A DNA stretch of 64,000 bases, taken from assembly GCA_033439765.1 (NCBI GenBank), contig JAULSN010000005.1, forward strand, positions 1,627,001-1,691,000. Direction: 5' to 3'. A model generated the notes under the pieces. That model saw nothing but the letters and a program-made list of their open reading frames with translations. It ran no database searches and was not told where the DNA came from. Position numbers and translations under genes: made by a program. How positions within the stretch are numbered: the first letter of the stretch is position 1; the number at the start of each line of letters is the position of its first letter. Positions 32,301-45,096 of the stretch are shown piece by piece. Source of the DNA: Lasiosphaeria ovina (lineage: Eukaryota > Ascomycota > Sordariomycetes > Sordariales > Lasiosphaeriaceae).

Positions 32301-35300
32301 TTTGTGAGCTCTCCCTACTCGGTTGTGCCCACTGTTCCTCAGTGGTCCTGGGGGCTTCTGTTCCAGGACTGGGACCATCCATGGAGTCTGTCAGGGCCGT
32401 CCGAAATGAGACTGGCAATCGCCTGATCTCCGAGTTTGGCAAGGCTCCAAAGCTGAGGAGGGGGGCCCGGGGGAGACCCGGCCGGTGCCGCCGTGCCTTT
32501 GTGTGTCCTACATGTTTTTGCCGCCGGCTCCGTGGGTTTCCCCCTCCAGTCAATTGCACGCATGTCTCGGCCCAATGCCCCGAACAATGGGAGGTGGTGG
32601 TCAATGGATCGAAGCGGGCGGGATAGAAGGACCCAGGCCCGAGGTTATCGGAGACCAGAATAAAGACCACCTTCCCCAAGCTAGCAATCTCGAGAGAGGT
32701 CATAATACGCATCCATAAGTACTATGTAAGGAAGCTTCTTAGTCCAGCTTCCTCCCTCCGAAACCTCGGCGGATTAGGTAGTTCATGTTGTTCCAAGCGG
32801 GCGTTTCACGGCGTTCGTTCCCGGCCGTTCCCAGTGCCGTTCCCGACTTGGAAGCTGGCGCAAGGCTGGGAAAGCTGAGCGAGGGCTTTAGTTCCCGGAG
32901 GGAAGCCCGCAGGCGGCTGTGTCATCTAGCTTCGAATTGGTGCTGCGTGGTATGCGTCATGTCATTTTTAGACGGCGAACCCAAGTTGTACGGGTTATTG
33001 TGGGACTTTATATTCTGTTGACTCGACAGAATCGTGACGACCTTGTCTAATGACATGTCCGCTAACCACTTAGCCTGTTCCCGACAATTCTTGGGGCGTG
33101 ATGAAGCTCGAGATTGGAACAGCTTGAGCTTGGACGACCAACAAAGGAGGGCACGCAACCCAAAGCTGGGCTGGCGGGAAAAGAGGATTTTGCTAGCATG
33201 GTACGGTACTCCAACGCTATCAGATTACCTCCGACTCACAGCGAGATTAGGTGATAGTCTGACCATCAACGTTAAGAACCAAGTTCCTGTCCCGCTAACG
33301 AGTCCTGTCATTGGCTTCAAGACTTCGAGAAACTCTTCGAACCCCTTTGTAGCGACCCGAACGCCACAAAAGAAACCAAAAGCATTGGAAACTGCTGTCC
33401 CATCCCCAGAAGCGGACCAGCCGCGATGAAGTGTCTGTCGTGGGGCACATAGAGAATGGTCATGTCCTTGGAATGTTGTATTCCAGGCCCTTGCCCGGAA
33501 CCGAGAATCGGGTATGTGCAGACTGTAGAGCCCCCAAGCCGGCAGTACCTCGATCCTTACGCCCCTCGACGGCATCCAATCCACTGCCACCATGCGGTTG
33601 GATGTGAAGTGCTGACTCCGAAACTTATAAAGAACAAAAAAAGAGACCCGAGTACCAAAGAGGAAAACGTACCTGCACATCCGCCCGCGCTGCTGCAGGT
33701 TGATGGACAAACTTGACATGCGCCGTAGGACACCTGGACGCAAACACTGTGAGAACCACCGAGTACGTATGTGCATGCGGTTTTCCGAGGTCTTGCTTGC
33801 CTCTTACCTGCTTCTTGCCTGCGTCTGAGACAGCCGTACACGATGGCTGCGCCCTCTACGTTCATCCCGAGCTGAAAAATAAGAAGAAAACTCTGTCTTC
33901 TTCCCCCACCTTTTTCTTCACTGCCAGAGCAGCTCTTGGCCTTGGGGGGCTTGTTTGTTTTCTGGTCTCTGGCGTGCTCAACTGCCTATCGTCGATGGGA
34001 TCTCGTGATTCCCACCGTTTTCCCCCCCATGAAAGTGGCGCTTTTCCCGAGTGCCTGTACGATCGGAAACATGTGCGGTACCCCTATTCGGTGGGGTCTC
34101 CCCATGTTGTGGATTGGTAAATTAGCACGCGGTATTATTGCTTCCCAGGTTTCCTGCGACTGTCAATTGGGCCTTGGGCGGGACGACCTCCGTCCAGAAA
34201 AGCCAGAGTCGTTCCGTTCTTGTTGCCCAGCAAAAAGGGTCCCCTTCATGCGAGGCGCGCTTGCAGGGTCTGAGAGGTGCTGCCCCGCTTGCCGCTGCCA
34301 TTTTCTGAGACGGCAAAAGCACCGCGAGTTCGCGACATCAAAACCAGGCTGTAATGGGAAGCAAAAGGCTCGACTGGCTGGGGGTGCGCTTGAAAAGCCT
34401 GTTTCGCTTTCTCGCCAGTCATCGCTTCGTCTGAATGTCCGAATGTCTCTCTGGTGCCCGCAACTTTCTTACAGGTCGCCGCTGCAGGCTAGCCACAAGA
34501 GCCCGTTAGTCCCCAGGTAGTACGGCACCTAATCCGTGATGCTGCGGGCGTGCATCGCTTTTGTCAAATGAGGCGGTAATGTGTCTCGTCGACAGCAATC
34601 CAACCACTCAAGCAAGAACTGCATGGCATCTGACCGACCGACACTGTTTGGAAACGAAACCCCCTCAACAAAGACCGCTTGCTACCGCAACGTCGCGACT
34701 CTGCTGATCGGGGGCTGCTATTGGCGAAATGCGCGTTTATCTCTCGCGCACACATTCCAGATTGCAGATAGGAAGTCACCTAAACAGCTGTCTCGGTGCC
34801 CAGAAGATGCATCGTGCATGGTCAAACACGATGCTCTCTGAGCTCTGAGAGCAACAGCCGAATTTCCAATGCTAGCAGCCTACTCGCTGCGTTTTGGGGG
34901 TAGGGTCGTAGGGCGGAGCCGGGCAGCCACAACCTACCTCTGGAAGTCCTCAGGTAGGTCTGTTCAGTAGCAGTAGGGAAATCGCCAACCATAACAGCGG
35001 AGGCACCCTCGCTGCGTAGACATCTTCGTCTCTTTGTCACCTTGTCGAATGTTGATAAACTCTTTCCCGGCGCGTGTTGTTGGATTTGAAAGCCGTTCGA
35101 AACCTCGAATCCAGACCTGAGGAAAAATTTTCTACACCTCTTGCTTTCTTTTTTCTGCCAGGGTTAGTTATTGGGTGCGACGGCCATTTCTTTTTTCCCC
35201 TGCTTCAACCCCGGTCTCTTGGCCCCAAATTGCCCGCTTGGAAAGAGCAGCGCTCCTCCGACTCACTAGCGAGATTGGGGTCCCCTATCGTTTCTCGAAG

Positions 35301-36363
35301 CCCACCCCGGCTCCATTGATTCATGCTAATGACGGGCCCATCTCCCACACAACAGCAGCCCTTCCTCTTCCACCCAGCGATCTGACAACTGAGAAAGAAA
35401 TCACCACCCGTCTCGTACACGGCCCATGAACGAGTTGGGTCCCTTTCCGGAACTCTGGCTCACTTGTCCCCGAGACTGCGTTTCCTTTCCATCCCCACAT
35501 TTGACGGTTTTGCGACGAGAGTTTGGCAAATACACACCTTAAGCGGCCAATCTGCGGCAAGCAAGACGCAGTAACAGCAGCAGCCAGCACCTGCGCTGAC
35601 GGGAGTGTTCTGTCTGTCAATCGATTCGCCCGCTAGCACCACCACCACCAGCCTGCCAACTGCGATTCTCGACGCTCTCCTGGCTCATTCGGCAGACTCG
35701 CATCGCTCTCGTCAAGAAACTGCCTGGGAGAGAAAACCGCGCATCTTTATGTCCCTGGGATCCATTTCTCGTTCTTGTTAATGTTACTGCATCTACAGTA
35801 TCGATTTGCGCTAGCTTCGTTGTTACGCCTACGAACTCCAGGTTCCTAGCCCGGATCGTTACAAGGACCCGCCCAGGCCAGAGACCTAACTGTGCCCCCC
35901 AGCTCAGCTTGGCTCCCCTGCCTCGCCATCCTTTTTAATCACCATACCACCATCATTTCATGTCGTTCGTTCTTGAGGCAATACTCGTCCACTCTTTCTG
36001 ACTCGGCCTCCCGAACCGTCCGCTTCGTTGCAACATCACGACTCTTTGATCGCTGGGCGCAAACACCTACAACTCCCGCCCAGACTAGCACTAACACTAA
36101 CACCAACACCAATACAACCGCAACCGCAATAGACCGACACACACCGACGCTGCTGCTAACGCATTCGCTCTTCTGCATGCCCCGGTAACTGCGCGTAGCT
36201 CTTCCACAGAGCTCGACTCGGGAACCAAAGCCTCCCAGCCTACGCTTGTCCTTTGGGCAAAGGGGTGAGCGTTGACGAGCTTCGGCGACGGTCCTGTTCC
36301 CGCGGGACTCGAAAAGTGACTCTGCGGCTAGACTCTCACGACCGGGCTTGATTGATTTACGCC
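29338..36363. other. 7-kb region without a recognisable gene, upstream of the Ime2-type kinase
   Basis: This is the longest gene-free stretch of the window. The left 1 kb is the promoter of the Stc1-domain gene. The rest leads to the kinase start codon. The longest open frame is 304 codons on the minus strand (31798-32712) and resembles nothing I know. A CT- and AC-rich tract (about 36080-36140) near the kinase looks like a 5' leader. Long upstream regions are common for developmentally regulated fungal genes. I see no transposon ends. Confidence 0.5.
31798..32712 (-). CDS. Uncharacterised 304-codon ORF in the gene-poor region
   Basis: This is a single ATG-initiated ORF. No domain, signal peptide or clear membrane segment is recognised. 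The product is rich in Pro, Arg, Ser and Gly. Local GC is high and other frames in the same place are also open for 100-130 codons, so it may be a chance ORF. Listed at low confidence because its length is unusual for non-coding DNA. Confidence 0.2.
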   Translation of the reverse strand: MRIMTSLEIASLGKVVFILVSDNLGPGSFYPARFDPLTTTSHCSGHWAETCVQLTGGGNPRSRRQKHVGHTKARRHRPGLPRAPLLSFGALPNSEIRRLPVSFRTALTDSMDGPSPGTEAPRTTEEQWAQPSRESSQSPLLSFAPHFERGVESMGSCKRGRHSKPGEGDGLVTTRCFGPRPRRHGGRRKMGTTRVDLHAPPVPNEVPNTSPSRRARPSRAGRAQAPFPIRLRCGFGCWSVGRHHIGLLFCAFRVWAWNFHFRAIARSPGAPASPGLSPETSKQPLSADCQLANSSTPTSQVPAN

Positions 36364-38830
36364 ATGACCGTCACCCATGACTTGACCCATCGGGGATCTA
36401 CCCAAGGAATGAACGGGATGTCCCTCGAGGACCGATTCGAGGTCTTGAAGGAGATTGGAGATGGCAGCTTCGGCAGCGTGGTCTTAGCCAGAGTGCGAAG
36501 TGCAGGTGCCAACGTTGCCCGTCGCGGCACTGTGGTATGTCTTCCGATCCCCCTTTTGTTCTGGGCTGTCCTGACACAAGCGTCGCTATTAGATTGCCAT
36601 CAAGACGATGAAGAAGACGTTTGAGTCCTTCACGCCCTGCATGGAACTGAGGGAGGTCGTCTTCCTCAGGACATTGCCTACCCACGCCCATCTCGTTCCC
36701 GCCCTCGACATTTTCCTTGACCCCTTCACCAAGAAGCTACACATCTGTATGGAGTATATGGAGGGAAATCTCTACCAACTAATGAAGGCGAGAGATCATA
36801 AATGCCTCGACAACGCAAGCGTCAAGAGCGTCTTGTTCCAGATTATGCAAGGTCTCGAACACATACATGCTCACAATTTCTTCCACCGAGATATCAAGCC
36901 AGAAAACATTCTTGTATCGACATCATCTCACCAGGACTATGCAAACTCTTTTAGACGGTATTCCGCCATGGTGACGCCCCCGTCAACTCCCCCGGCATAC
37001 ACAGTTAAGATCGCCGACTTTGGCTTGGCGCGCGAAACGCATTCGAAGCTACCTTACACCACCTACGTTTCCACACGGTGGTATCGCGCCCCAGAGGTAT
37101 TACTACGCGCAGGCGAGTACTCAGCCCCGGTGGATATCTGGGCCATCGGCGCAATGGCTGTTGAGGTCGCTACCCTTAAGCCGCTTTTCCCTGGTGGAAA
37201 CGAGGTCGACCAGGTTTGGAGGGTCTGCGAGATCATGGGAAGCCCGGGGAATTGGTATAACAAAGCGGGTGCCCGTGTCGGCGGCGGTGATTGGAGAGAA
37301 GGAACCCGCCTCGCCGGCAAGCTTGGGTTTTCTTTCCCCAAGATGGCGCCTCATGCCATGGACACAATCCTCCAAGCGCCACAATGGCCGGCATCATTGG
37401 GCCAATTTGTGACCTGGTGTCTGATGTGGGATCCTAAAAATCGGCCAACGTCCACCCAGGCGCTCGCTCACGAGTACTTTACCGATGCCGTTGATCCCCT
37501 ACGACCCAAGTCATCGGCGTCACGAATCTTAGGACGGAAGCAATCAGATCTCAGTCGAGGCAAGGACTCGGCTGCGTCCACGCCGACCTCTTCAAAACCC
37601 TCCTGGTTTAGGAAATCCTTGATCGGGCGCTCGGAGAGTACGGAAATTGTCGTGACACCGCAGCCTAGTGTCAAGGAGAACATTGCTCCTCCTCGACCTT
37701 CACCAGTACAAGCTGCTTCGGAGGCAGCAGCGGCGGCGGCGGCAGCAGCAGCAGCGGCGGCAGCGCCTAAAGTCAAGCAGGCTGCTAGTAAAAGAGCAAC
37801 ATGGACTAATGGTCCATCAAACGTCGCGCCAATGCCGATACTTCCCACCATACGGCCCATCTCTCCGTTGTCCGATGCTGTGACCGCACAGGCTAGCAAC
37901 AGGACACCCTCGTACAACGACGCTTACGTGATTGGGACGCAGAGGAGTACTCAAGCCGAAGAGAAGTCGAAAAAGATTGGCCGTCAGCTGTCGGTCGCTT
38001 CGAGTACAAATCACTACGCTGAGCTTCATAGGCAACAAGCTGAGCGGGCTTTGAATGCCAACTCTGGTCTTGCATCACCGCCAAGTGGGCAAAAGGAGAG
38101 CTTCTTCTCGCATCTGCGGAAACGAGCGAGAAGATTCTCTGGGCGACATCAGACACCGATTTCGCCGACCCCCGATGATATCGAGGCGCAGGCTGGCTGC
38201 GGGCCGTGGGCAAGCAACAGGTCATCAATGATTATTGACAACCAGTTTCCGGCTCCTGCACCCAAGGACCCATATGACTCCTTGGACAAGACACTGCGAG
38301 ACATCCCGCATGTCACACATGTCACGGAAATTGCCCCTGCCCCGCCGATTCACCAGTCGTCATCGCCAAGTAGCAATCTCAAACGCCACCATTCGCTACC
38401 GCACCACCAGCCACGATCCGTGGATAACCTCCTTGGCGCGGCTCGGGGGGGAGGCCCGATATCTAGCCGGACCCGGAGAGCACAGGCGACGCAAGGCGTT
38501 CACCAATACGATGCTCCAGACGAAGAAGATGAGCTGCTAGACGAAGTCCTCACGTCGACCCGTCGTGTGATGAAGCGCCTCGAACGAGATCCCAGAACTC
38601 TGAGGCAATCTGCCAGCAATCTTGGGCTGTCAAATCCGTACCCGACGCCGTCGCCGTCTGCCAGCGGTCATGCTGTGCTCTTCAGCGATGGACAAGAGGC
38701 GGTCACCCCCAAGCCTCTGGACCTCCACAAGAAGACTTCGGCTTATAAGTGGCCCACACCTCCATATGACGAAAGCGACTGGGCAGCCTCAGCATCAGCA
38801 AGCATCTGGGCGGCAGGGAACCGTTTCTGA
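36364..38830 (+). CDS. ime2: Ime2-type (RCK/MAK family) Ser/Thr protein kinase
   Basis: This is a CMGC kinase related to yeast Ime2, A. nidulans ImeB and Ustilago Crk1, which control meiosis and sexual or light-dependent development. Two exons (36364-36534, 36593-38830), phase 0, give 802 residues. The kinase domain (about 25-310) has the Gly loop IGDGSFGSV, catalytic Lys in IAIKTMKK, FFHRDIKPENIL, ADFGLA, a TxY activation loop (LPYTTYVSTRWYRAPE) and the CMGC insert. A 20-residue insertion lies between HRDIKPEN and DFG (SSHQDYANSFRRYSAMVTPP). The C-terminal 490 residues are disordered and Ser/Pro-rich, with a poly-Ala run (37726-37768), and probably hold regulatory phosphosites. The leader is exceptionally long. 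The start ATG is the first in frame after an upstream TTG-only extension. Confidence 0.9.
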
Positions 38831-40891
38831 TCGACGTTGTCTGCAGTGTTTTCGTTCTGCTTGCAAAAAAAAAGTCTTGTATGGCTGGTTACCATGGAAT
38901 GGAGTTTGGGTTTGCTTTCTGGAAGGCATGGCGGTTATCATCACTCTTTTTCGACTGGATTTTCTTTCTTTCTCAACGGGACTCGACGGCAGACGCAGTC
39001 TCCGATTTTTCACAGACACACACGCTTTTCAGCCGTGAATTCGTACTAGACGCCTTTTTTTCTCTTGTCGTTTTCACAATACCCCCTCTAGTTTTTTGCC
39101 CTTTTCTCGAGCAAGGGTTTAATATCGTTGTCTGTTTTGCCATTCAAATACCCCCCCCCATATAGATTGGAGGGCTGATTTTATCAGCCGCTGTCGCGAT
39201 CAGCGCGGAGCCGAGTTCAGCATCAGACGGATTTCCTTTGTCACAGAACCTGTTGGAGTTTTATGTTATATTCTGCCATTTTTCCCTTGCCTGACATAGT
39301 ATCTCTTTACTGGACACAACTTTCGAGATCGCGGCGCCGATCGTGTTTCTTTTATATTTTATCCTTCATTGTCCTCGTTCGGGACCTCTCCCCCAGTCTC
39401 GAAATAGCGGGCAGTTGGCCTTCATGTTATATCTTTCCCTCTCCATTCACTTGTAAGGTTTCGGAGGATAGGGGTTTTCTTGGAAGCTTGGAACTTGCAA
39501 GAGGGTGGATTGATCTTGATCTGTACAAAGTGGAAACTCAAAGGCAAATGTACTTTTTCATGCCTTTGAGGACGGCAGTGGCCATATACGAAGCCAGTTC
39601 TGTGGGAGAAATCAGCAGTGTAGAAACCAAGACAGAGTGTATGAAACTTTTCGACTCTCTTCTGTTCTGTTATATCGTTCTTCCACTGCTTGCGACATTG
39701 TCCACAACTAGGTATCGTGTCTGACTGGATACTGTCACTCTTCCTCTCAATGTTGAATCTGCGAGGGCAGAATGGATGCCTTGACGTTATTTGCTCTTTT
39801 ACTTCTTTGGACATCTTCCCGACAATCAACTTGTCATGCAGAATTGACGCGGGTAAAAAGCCAAAATGGGGTTGATGATTGCCTGCCCTCCAAAGGCGGT
39901 CTCGCAGGCTCGGGAGCTATGGGATACCCGCTGTCTCTTGGTAGGCCGTTGGGATGGCGGTTAAGGTGCGATGTAGGTACATGCAGTACAAGTTAGGCCA
40001 GTTTGGCCAAGCAGGTTAGGTAGCCGCATAGAACGCAGGTACCTTTTCTGGGCTACCTATCTTTGTGATCCATGTGCAGCAAAGCAGCATTGCCGTCTGC
40101 CTCAAACTCTGTTAGGTCGGTAGGTACGTAATATGGAAAAGTTGGGACGAACGAGTCCATGGCTACGGAGGATGCTTGGCAAAATAAGGTACACGTACCC
40201 TCTATTGACAGGCGGGCACCCCTCATCCCCACGATAAATTGAGCATCACGTGAGACTGTAGAACGATGAGAGCAAATGGGAAACCCAGAATACTGGAATC
40301 GGAGTGAGTCAAGCTGGGGCTCAATACTGAGAATGGAAGCTGCGCGCCTGCGTGCCTGCCTGGTGTGGTGTGCTTGCCCCTCTTAGAGAGCCCCCGCGAA
40401 TACGAGAGAGGCAGAGAAGGAGGTACGGAGCTGCCTTAAAAGAGAGGAAAAGAGGGGTTCTGGGCCTAAAGCCGTGGCAGGTAACCTACCGTTAGACCTG
40501 AGGTGTCTGGGCTGTCTGCCAAGCGGGCAACCCTCTCTAGGTCAATATGCGCGTCTAAAAAAATGATGGAAGAGAGAAAGCTGAGAGGATACACACACAA
40601 CCAGCCTACCTTACCTTCGAGTCTACCTAGGCAGGCAGCAGCATTCGGGACAGCATCATTCGACAACCACCAACACGTCGGCCCAAAAACGACTCGCACC
40701 ACAACTTACAAACCTGCTTACGGCTTGCGTAACCCGCTGCACTCTTGCGCTGAAGTTGCGGCAAGTAGTCCCTTCCCTCGGAACAGAGGTACAGTACAGT
40801 ACGGTACATATTACTCCGTACTTCAGGTACATTCGTTACCTGGGTTGCTACTACTGCATTGAACGGCAGTCAGTCAGTGGACAGTCGCTCT

Positions 40892-40931
<40 letters not shown>

Positions 40932-41900
40932 CGCCAGCACCGTCGGTGTCGGTGTCTCTGTCGCCGTCGCTGTCGCTCTCCCAGCAAACTCTCTTTCTCT
41001 CTCTCTCTCTCTCCACTGGGCCTCAGCTGCCCCAGCAGCTCGGATCGGAAAACGGTCGATCGGTCGGACCGGAGATCAGTCGGGTTCCCCGTGCCTCCTT
41101 CGAGTCCCCCGTTGTACCCACCCTTCCTAGGCTCGCTTTAAGGTGAGGTGCTGCATACCTTACTTATACCTTTTCACCTTGTTTCTTATTGCTTATTTCC
41201 TATTACTCATCGCTCTAACTCACTCCCTCGGTTTGGGGAGTGTTGCAACTTGATCCCAAAAGCCACGACTAAGGCTGGATATTCTGTCGTTTCTTGTTGT
41301 CGTTGTCGTTCAGTCGGAGAGATATACAGCGATTAGGGGGTGTTGTGATATTCATCGTGTCTAACTGACTTCTTGATAACTTTTGGTTTCTCCTTTTGTT
41401 CTTTTCGTCCTTTTCTGTCTTTGTTGTTGCCCGTTGTTTTTTATTATCATTGTTGCTGCTGCTGCTGATCCCAAGTCATTGGGTCCTGTCGACGTGCACA
41501 CGCTAACACGCGGCTCTGCTAGGAACTGTTTTGGGTGTTGCGTGAGTCTTGTCTTAACGGGGCAAGGTGTTTGTTTGTTAGCTTTGGGGGGGTTGTGATT
41601 ACCTTGCACATTTCTTATATTATTCCTGCCTGCCTGTTCTGTCTGCCTGCCGCGTACGGCGCAACTGTCGTCATCCCGCCTGGCTTTGTTGATCCTTTCT
41701 CGTTTCTCCCTTGTTTCTTTCATTTTCTTCTTTTCTGTCTTCTTCCCACGCCAGCCCTGCTTCGTTGTTGGCCGTGGATGCCGGGGAATGAGAGAGACTA
41801 AAGCGGGACGGGACAGTTCGCGAACGCGGGGCCTACCACTTACGTCGTATATATACATACACTCGCGCCCTCGCCGTCGACAGGCATTAATACCCACATC
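38831..41900. other. Intergenic 3.1 kb
   Basis: No gene is recognised. The left part is the 3' flank of the kinase gene. The right part is a long, pyrimidine-rich leader or promoter of the Hsp70-like gene with an AC microsatellite at 40893-40932 followed by CT runs. Confidence 0.55.
40893..40932. repeat. (CA)n microsatellite
   Basis: About 19 CA units with one CG interruption; a CT run follows at 40990-41015. Confidence 0.9.
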
Positions 41901-44136
41901 ATGAACATTAACCTGCCCCTGCACCAAGTGTCGCCAAGCAGGAGGAACCGCGACAGCAGGAACTACTTCACCAGCACCAGCGTCTCGACCGTCAATGCCA
42001 ACCCCAATGCCACCCAGGCTCCTCCCCCCTTTACCGAAGCCATCAACGGCCCGGTCAGGGAGCCCGCCAGAGATATAGCCGCCGCCAGTGACCGTCTCAT
42101 AGTTGGCGTTGACTTTGGAACGACATTCTCGGGGTGAGTCTTGGCCTAGCCCCTGTCTCTGTCCCTCTTGTGGCTAACAACTCGCCGTCTGTGCCATGCG
42201 TAGTGTGGCTGCCGTGTACACCTCGACACCAGATGATATCGAGATCATCAAGACTTGGCCGGGCGGGAACGGCATCACCTCGGACAAGGTCCCCACCGAG
42301 ATCTCATACGACCGACCCGCCAACTCGCCGCCCGGCACGGCTCCCACGGTGAAATGGGGCTTCCAGTTCAAGCCCGAGGAGTCGCGGCTCCGATGTATCA
42401 AGCTGTTTCTCGACCGCTCCCAGAAGCTGCCCTTCTACGTCAGCCCCTTGGAGACGGCCGCCCAGCTCAGGCAGTTCAACAAGACCGTCATTGACGCCGT
42501 GAGCGACTATCTGACGCAGATATACAAGCACACCATGGACACGCTGACGCGCCGCTACGGCGAGTCCTTCATGGCCTCCACAAAGGTAGACTTTGTCCTG
42601 ACATGTCCCGCCGTCTGGTCCGATGCCGCCAAGAACACCACACTGCAGGCTGCTGAGCGCGCCGGCATGGGCGCAAAGTCGCAGATCCAGATGATCAGCG
42701 AGCCCGAGGCCGCCGCTGTCTACACCCTCAAGGCCATCCAGCCGAACCACTTGAAGGTCGGCGACAACTTTATCGTCTGCGACGGCGGTGGAGGTACCGT
42801 CGAGTGAGTCTTGATCAGCCGCCAATTCTTGACTATGGGGAGGCGGACTGCTGACTAGAGAATGAGCAACAATCTAGTCTGATCGCCTACAAGATTGTGT
42901 CGCTAAGGCCCATCCGCGTCGAGGAATCCGCCGTCGGCACTGGCGGCCTTTGCGGAAGTGCATTCCTCAACTACAGGTTCGAGGAGCACGTCAAGAACCG
43001 GCTGGGCCAGACCAGGTTCGACGAGATGAAGACCAAGAAGGGCAAGACGTGGCAGATGGGTTTGCGGTATTTTGAAGAGTTTGTGAAGCGGAACTTCAAC
43101 GAGGACGAACACCAAGAAGTCAATGTCCCGTAAGTGCTCTTGGCCCCGAATGTTTATTCCCTGAAATATATACAAATGTTGGCTAACACTCCGCTTGGCG
43201 CGCAGATTTCCCGGCCTCGCAGACGACGAAGAAGTCGGGCTGGACTCTGGATTCCTCGTCATGTCGGCGGACCAGATCAAAGACATCTTTGAACCGGTGG
43301 TCAAGGAGGTTTGCGATCTCGTTCAGGGGCAGGTGGAGACCCTTCGAGCCAAGGGCGGCGTCGTATCGGGAATCATTTTGGTCGGTGGCTTCGGACAGAG
43401 CGACTACCTGTACCGGCGGCTTAAGAACCACTTTGCCAGCGCGGCGCCGCCGCCCTACACGGAACGGCCGACGCACTCGAGCGCCTCGCTCGTGCAGGAC
43501 CACGGCAACGTCGAGGTCATGCAGCCCGTCTACGCGTGGACAGCCGTGGTCCGTGGCGCCGTCCTCCGCGGCCTCGAGGGCAACATGGTCATCTCGCGCA
43601 AGTCCCGCATGCACTACGGTACCTCATACGCCACCGTCTACGATGAGGAGAAGCACTCGGTAAGCGAGCGCTACTGGTCGCCGCTGTGGGAACGGTGGAT
43701 GGTCTCGGACCGCATGCAGTGGCACATTGCCAAGGTGAGTGATTCTGTCTCCCCCTATTTTTGTCTTCTGAGTAGTGTTCTAATGCAGGGTGAACAAAAC
43801 CAGGGTGAGGCCCTCTCCCCCTTGAGCCCCATCGCCTTCCACTACACGCGCAATTTCCGACCCGGCCAATCACTCATTGTCACTGACGACCTCATCGCTT
43901 GCGAGTCCGACGAACCCCCCAAGGCCTACACGCGCGACCTCGTCCACGTGTGCACCCTCACCACCGACCTCAACGCCGTGCCCGCCGCCCTCTTCACCCG
44001 CCTCACCACAACACGCGGCGTCGAGTTTGACAATCTCGACTTCACCCTCGAAATGATTGTCGACAGCGCCGGTCTGGGATTTGAGCTCAAGGTCGACGGC
44101 GTGCGCTACGGCCGTGTGGATGCAGACTTTCACTGA
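41901..44136 (+). CDS. Hsp70-like ATPase of the HSPA12 type
   Basis: This is a divergent Hsp70-superfamily protein of the kind often annotated in fungi as Hsp70 family or HSPA12-like; targets are not known. Five exons (41901-42133, 42204-42803, 42878-43129, 43206-43734, 43789-44136) give 653 residues. After a disordered 65-residue N-terminus comes the phosphate-1 loop VGVDFGTTFSGVAAVY. TCPAVWSDAAKNTTLQAAERAG and EPEAAAVYTL follow, then the phosphate-2 loop VCDGGGGTVDLIAYKI across intron 2. The adenosine motif is VGGFGQSDYLYRRL. The C-terminal region is short and lacks a typical substrate-binding domain and an EEVD end. Junctions restore frame at every intron. Canonical Hsp70 would be about the same length but with a beta-sandwich and lid, which I do not see. 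Confidence 0.85.
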
Positions 44137-45096
44137 GGCTGGTTTGTATGCGACAAATGGGCGACTCACCTACCGGGTATTGTCCTGTATTCTTGGGAGT
44201 GGTCAAGGTATTCATACTCATATGTATCATGTTTGAAGTTCTCGGACGATCTCCGTTTTCATCTCGAGCGGAGCAGGGGCCGAGGGTCGGTTGGGTTGGA
44301 TGGTGCGTACGTACGTAGTTTTTGAAAAGATGGGCACAGGCATAGGTATATACTGAGGCAAGGTTAGGGTGGGGCGGTGGGCATTGACCTCTGAAATGGA
44401 TGGAAATGAAGCGATGAAGGACGGAATCAAAGATGAATGGATGGACAGGACCCTCACGTTTGGCTTTTGACTTGGTGCGAGGGGCGGTGTGGTTGGTATT
44501 TAGCGAGGCGATTGGCCATTTCATGAAGATGACGGCGTGGAAACCCCCTCCCCTCTCTCTCTGTCTCTGTCTCCATCCATCTCCATGCCTGTCTGCTTGT
44601 ATTGTGACAGAAGTTTTGTTTGTATAATAACCCGACGACCAACCACCATATCCCTATCCCGAGCATGGTTTCGGCTTTGTTCATCATCAAGAGCCGAGAG
44701 ACGGGCCTAAAGATCTCAACACAGGTATCCATCCAGCGGTAGGTCCGGAGTTGGGAGGTCCAGAGATTTGATCAAGATGAAGAAAAGAAAGGAAAGAGAA
44801 GACACAGAGAAAGAAGCCGAGGCGCACTCTCCCACGCGACATTTATGTGCCAACCACACCAGTCGTCCAGAGAATGCCATAGGTCCGAGCATCCTGGCTG
44901 TGCGACACAGGGCGAAAGGCGATCCAACCCAAAAGAGGAGGCTGCATGGTAACATAGCCTGGGGGGGGCAATCTTAGTTACCGGAGTCAGAAGAATTCTG
45001 TAGTTACCGGAGTCGTAGACCTACTATTAATTGGATGTACCTAATAAGGTCACGATTGCTAAACGGATACCAAAACATAGAAACTAGCTTTTACCC
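44137..45096. other. Intergenic about 1 kb
   Basis: No gene is seen between the Hsp70-like gene and the broken minus-strand gene. A CT microsatellite-like run is at 44550-44580. Confidence 0.55.

Noticed and set aside
39263..39724. 153-codon plus-strand ORF after the Ime2-type kinase
   Set aside because: Composition looks random (many Ser, Leu, Tyr), no domain, and it sits where the kinase 3' UTR is expected.
41361..41927. 188-codon minus-strand ORF
   Set aside because: It overlaps the CT-rich leader of the Hsp70-like gene; the KKTEKKKMKETREK stretch is a repeat artefact.
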